Positions 33,919 through 35,230 of a DNA stretch of 35,230 nt are shown one piece after another. The notes beneath the pieces were generated by a model. It saw only the letters and a program-made list of their open reading frames with translations, had not been told where the DNA came from and made no database searches. Position 1 is the first letter of the stretch. Each line of letters begins with the position of its first letter. Source of the stretch: Variibacter sp. (lineage in GTDB: Bacteria > Pseudomonadota > Alphaproteobacteria > Rhizobiales > Xanthobacteraceae); the NCBI GenBank assembly GCA_019689555.1, contig JADGHE010000036.1, positions 1 through 35,230 on the forward strand, given 5' to 3'. A program made the translations under genes and the position numbers.

Positions 33919-35118
33919 ATGGCAGGCGGACGAGACGGGGTGCCGGATCGAGCGATGCCCGGCCCGCGCGACCGGCCTAAAAGAGCGGTCGGCGGCGCTC
34001 CTCGAGAACACGCGACGCTCACGCAAGTTCAAGTCCTGCGCGCCGTCGCGGCCGCGTCGGTTGCGACGAGCCATGCTCAACACGACGCGGCCACGTTGGA
34101 AACGCAGATCGGTTACTCGTTCCAGGCCTGGAACCCAATTCCGTGGAGCGCCGGCGTCGACGTGTTCTTCGTGATTTCGGGCCTGATCATGGTGCACGCG
34201 TCGCAACGGCTGTTCGCCAAGCCGGGCGGTGCGCGGCTTTTCCTTTTCCGCCGGCTCGCCCGAATTGTGCCGCTCTATTGGACTGCGACCACGCTCTATC
34301 TCGGCGTGGCGCTGCTCGCGCCCGCGCTCCTCAATCAAAACTACGTCCGATCCGAGTTCGTGGTCGCATCCTACCTGTTCATTCCAGCCGCTCGGCCCGA
34401 CGGCGTCGTTCAGCCGGTTTATGAACTCGGCTGGACGCTCAACTATGAAATGCTCTTCTACGTGCTGTTCGCCGCGGCGCTCGCGCTGCCGCTGCGCGCC
34501 GCGGCGGCTGCGTTGCTCGCGGCCTTGGTGGCGTTGGTGACGGCCGGCCGCCTCGCTGCGCCCCTTCCGGAACCGCTCGCATTCTGGACCGATCCGATCC
34601 TGCTCGAGTTCGCCTACGGCGTGACGATCGGGCTCATGGGCGTCTGGGGAGTACGGCTGCGGGGCTCGGCCCGGGCCGGCCTCGCCGCTGCGGGGCTTGC
34701 GGGCCTGCTGCTCGCGGCGGCCTTTCCGGACATCGCCCGCACGCTCCCGCGCCCGCTCGATTACGGTCTTCCCGCTGCCCTGGCCGTAGCGGGAGCTGCC
34801 CTGGCCCCGAGCGGACGGAGCACCGAAAGTCGGCTCGCGCGATCGGCCGCCGCGGTCGGCGATGCATCTTACGCTCTCTACCTTCTCCATCCCTTCGTGA
34901 TCCGCGCCACCCGCATCCTGTTCTGGCGGACCGGCTTGGCCGGGTATCTCGGCCCATGGGCCTTCGTCGCGGCTGCGCTTGCGGCCTCCTTCGGTCTCGC
35001 TCTGATCACCTACCGATATTTCGAGAAACCGCTGACAGCGCAGGTGCGACGCCTTCTCGGCGCGGAAGGGATGGGACGCAGCTCGTCCCGCGATCGGGTT
35101 CATTGCTCTCCACCGTAA
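33919..35118 (+). CDS. Membrane acyltransferase 3 family protein (OafA/NodX type)
   Basis: A protein of 399 residues. After a hydrophilic N-terminus it has about nine or ten membrane helices. The family motifs are LRAVAAASVATSH with the R-x10-H pair, SAGVDVFFVISGLIM, RRLARIVPLYW and YRYFEKP near the end. These enzymes move acetyl or other acyl groups to exported sugars or lipids in the envelope. The ATG at 33919 follows GGAG; starts at 33706 and 33850 are in frame but add Arg-rich, non-family sequence. No polysaccharide gene lies beside it, so the acceptor is unknown. Confidence 0.9.
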   Translation: MAGGRDGVPDRAMPGPRDRPKRAVGGAPREHATLTQVQVLRAVAAASVATSHAQHDAATLETQIGYSFQAWNPIPWSAGVDVFFVISGLIMVHASQRLFAKPGGARLFLFRRLARIVPLYWTATTLYLGVALLAPALLNQNYVRSEFVVASYLFIPAARPDGVVQPVYELGWTLNYEMLFYVLFAAALALPLRAAAAALLAALVALVTAGRLAAPLPEPLAFWTDPILLEFAYGVTIGLMGVWGVRLRGSARAGLAAAGLAGLLLAAAFPDIARTLPRPLDYGLPAALAVAGAALAPSGRSTESRLARSAAAVGDASYALYLLHPFVIRATRILFWRTGLAGYLGPWAFVAAALAASFGLALITYRYFEKPLTAQVRRLLGAEGMGRSSSRDRVHCSPP

Positions 35119-35186
35119 CTCACTGCCTGCCTCGCAGGTGCGCTTGGCGCGCCCGCCCCGATTTGGCCAGCCGGGCCAACGAGAAC

Positions 35187-35230
35187 TTTTTGCTTGCCGG
35201 CCCATGAGGGGGTTTTTGCCTGCCGGCCCA
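35187..35230. repeat. Two near-identical 18-bp direct repeats at the window edge
   Basis: TTTTTGCTTGCCGGCCCA (35187-35204) and TTTTTGCCTGCCGGCCCA (35213-35230) differ at one base and are spaced with a 26-bp period. The second copy ends on the last base, so an array may continue to the right. It lies after the acyltransferase stop. No function is inferred. Confidence 0.75.

Noticed and set aside
32098-35205. A 1035-residue open frame on the minus strand across the Bug, clpS and acyltransferase region
   Set aside because: It is antisense to three clear genes and crosses their spacers, is Arg/Gly-rich and shows no domain. Long stop-free shadows are common in DNA this GC-rich.

Overview
This 35.2-kb window is GC-rich chromosomal DNA from an alphaproteobacterium, most likely of the order Hyphomicrobiales (Rhizobiales). 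The evidence is gene content and order. RNase E diverges from an AMIN-amidase / penicillin-binding protein 1A / RF2 series. An aroQ-accB-accC operon is present. There is a DUF2155 gene next to a complex I NDUFA12-type subunit, an RNase E with an acidic insert in its S1 domain, a ClpS2-like adaptor and a full-spacing CtrA box. No rRNA, intact tRNA, CRISPR array, phage or transposase gene was found, so this is mostly core genome with a few accessory genes. The genus cannot be named from the sequence alone.

Layout. 1-5813: an AsmA/DUF3971 envelope protein (minus) diverges from a 1-Cys Bcp peroxiredoxin and a membrane-anchored M23 endopeptidase; a tRNA-derived fragment lies in the divergent spacer. 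5814-6419: a gene-poor spacer with an 18-bp palindrome. 6420-12202 (minus): amidase, PBP1A, a small lipoprotein and prfB, the last decoded through a programmed +1 frameshift. 12203-12947: a long divergent spacer holding the CtrA box and the rne leader. 12948-18001 (plus): RNase E overlapping an aldolase/short-chain dehydrogenase fusion. 18025-22888 (minus): an M48 protease and a DsbA-like thiol oxidoreductase, then aroQ-accB-accC. 23134-26288: a PLP aminotransferase (plus), a Bug-type binding protein (minus) and a lone receiver protein (minus). 26506-28747: aat (plus) facing DUF2155 and NDUFA12 (minus). 28935-35118: MscS channel, ArsC, PilZ (minus), flavin reductase, a second Bug protein, ClpS and a membrane acyltransferase.

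How the genes fit together. Cell-envelope construction dominates: AsmA-like protein, M23 peptidase, amidase, PBP1A, M48 protease, DsbA, MscS and the acyltransferase. The amidase has a CtrA-type operator, which suggests cell-cycle timing. A second theme is protein turnover by the N-degron route: Aat adds N-terminal leucine or phenylalanine and ClpS reads such N-termini, although the two genes are 6 kb apart. aroQ-accB-accC links aromatic and fatty-acid precursor supply.

I found no convincing novel multigene system. The observations most worth a second look are the tRNA-Arg-like relic at 3754-3792, the CtrA box before the amidase gene, the prfB frameshift site, the palindrome at 6136-6153, the rne leader hairpin, the rne/aldolase overlap and the repeat array cut by the right edge. 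Several strong G+C hairpins lie just after or across stop codons and are probably terminators, although almost none has a T tract.
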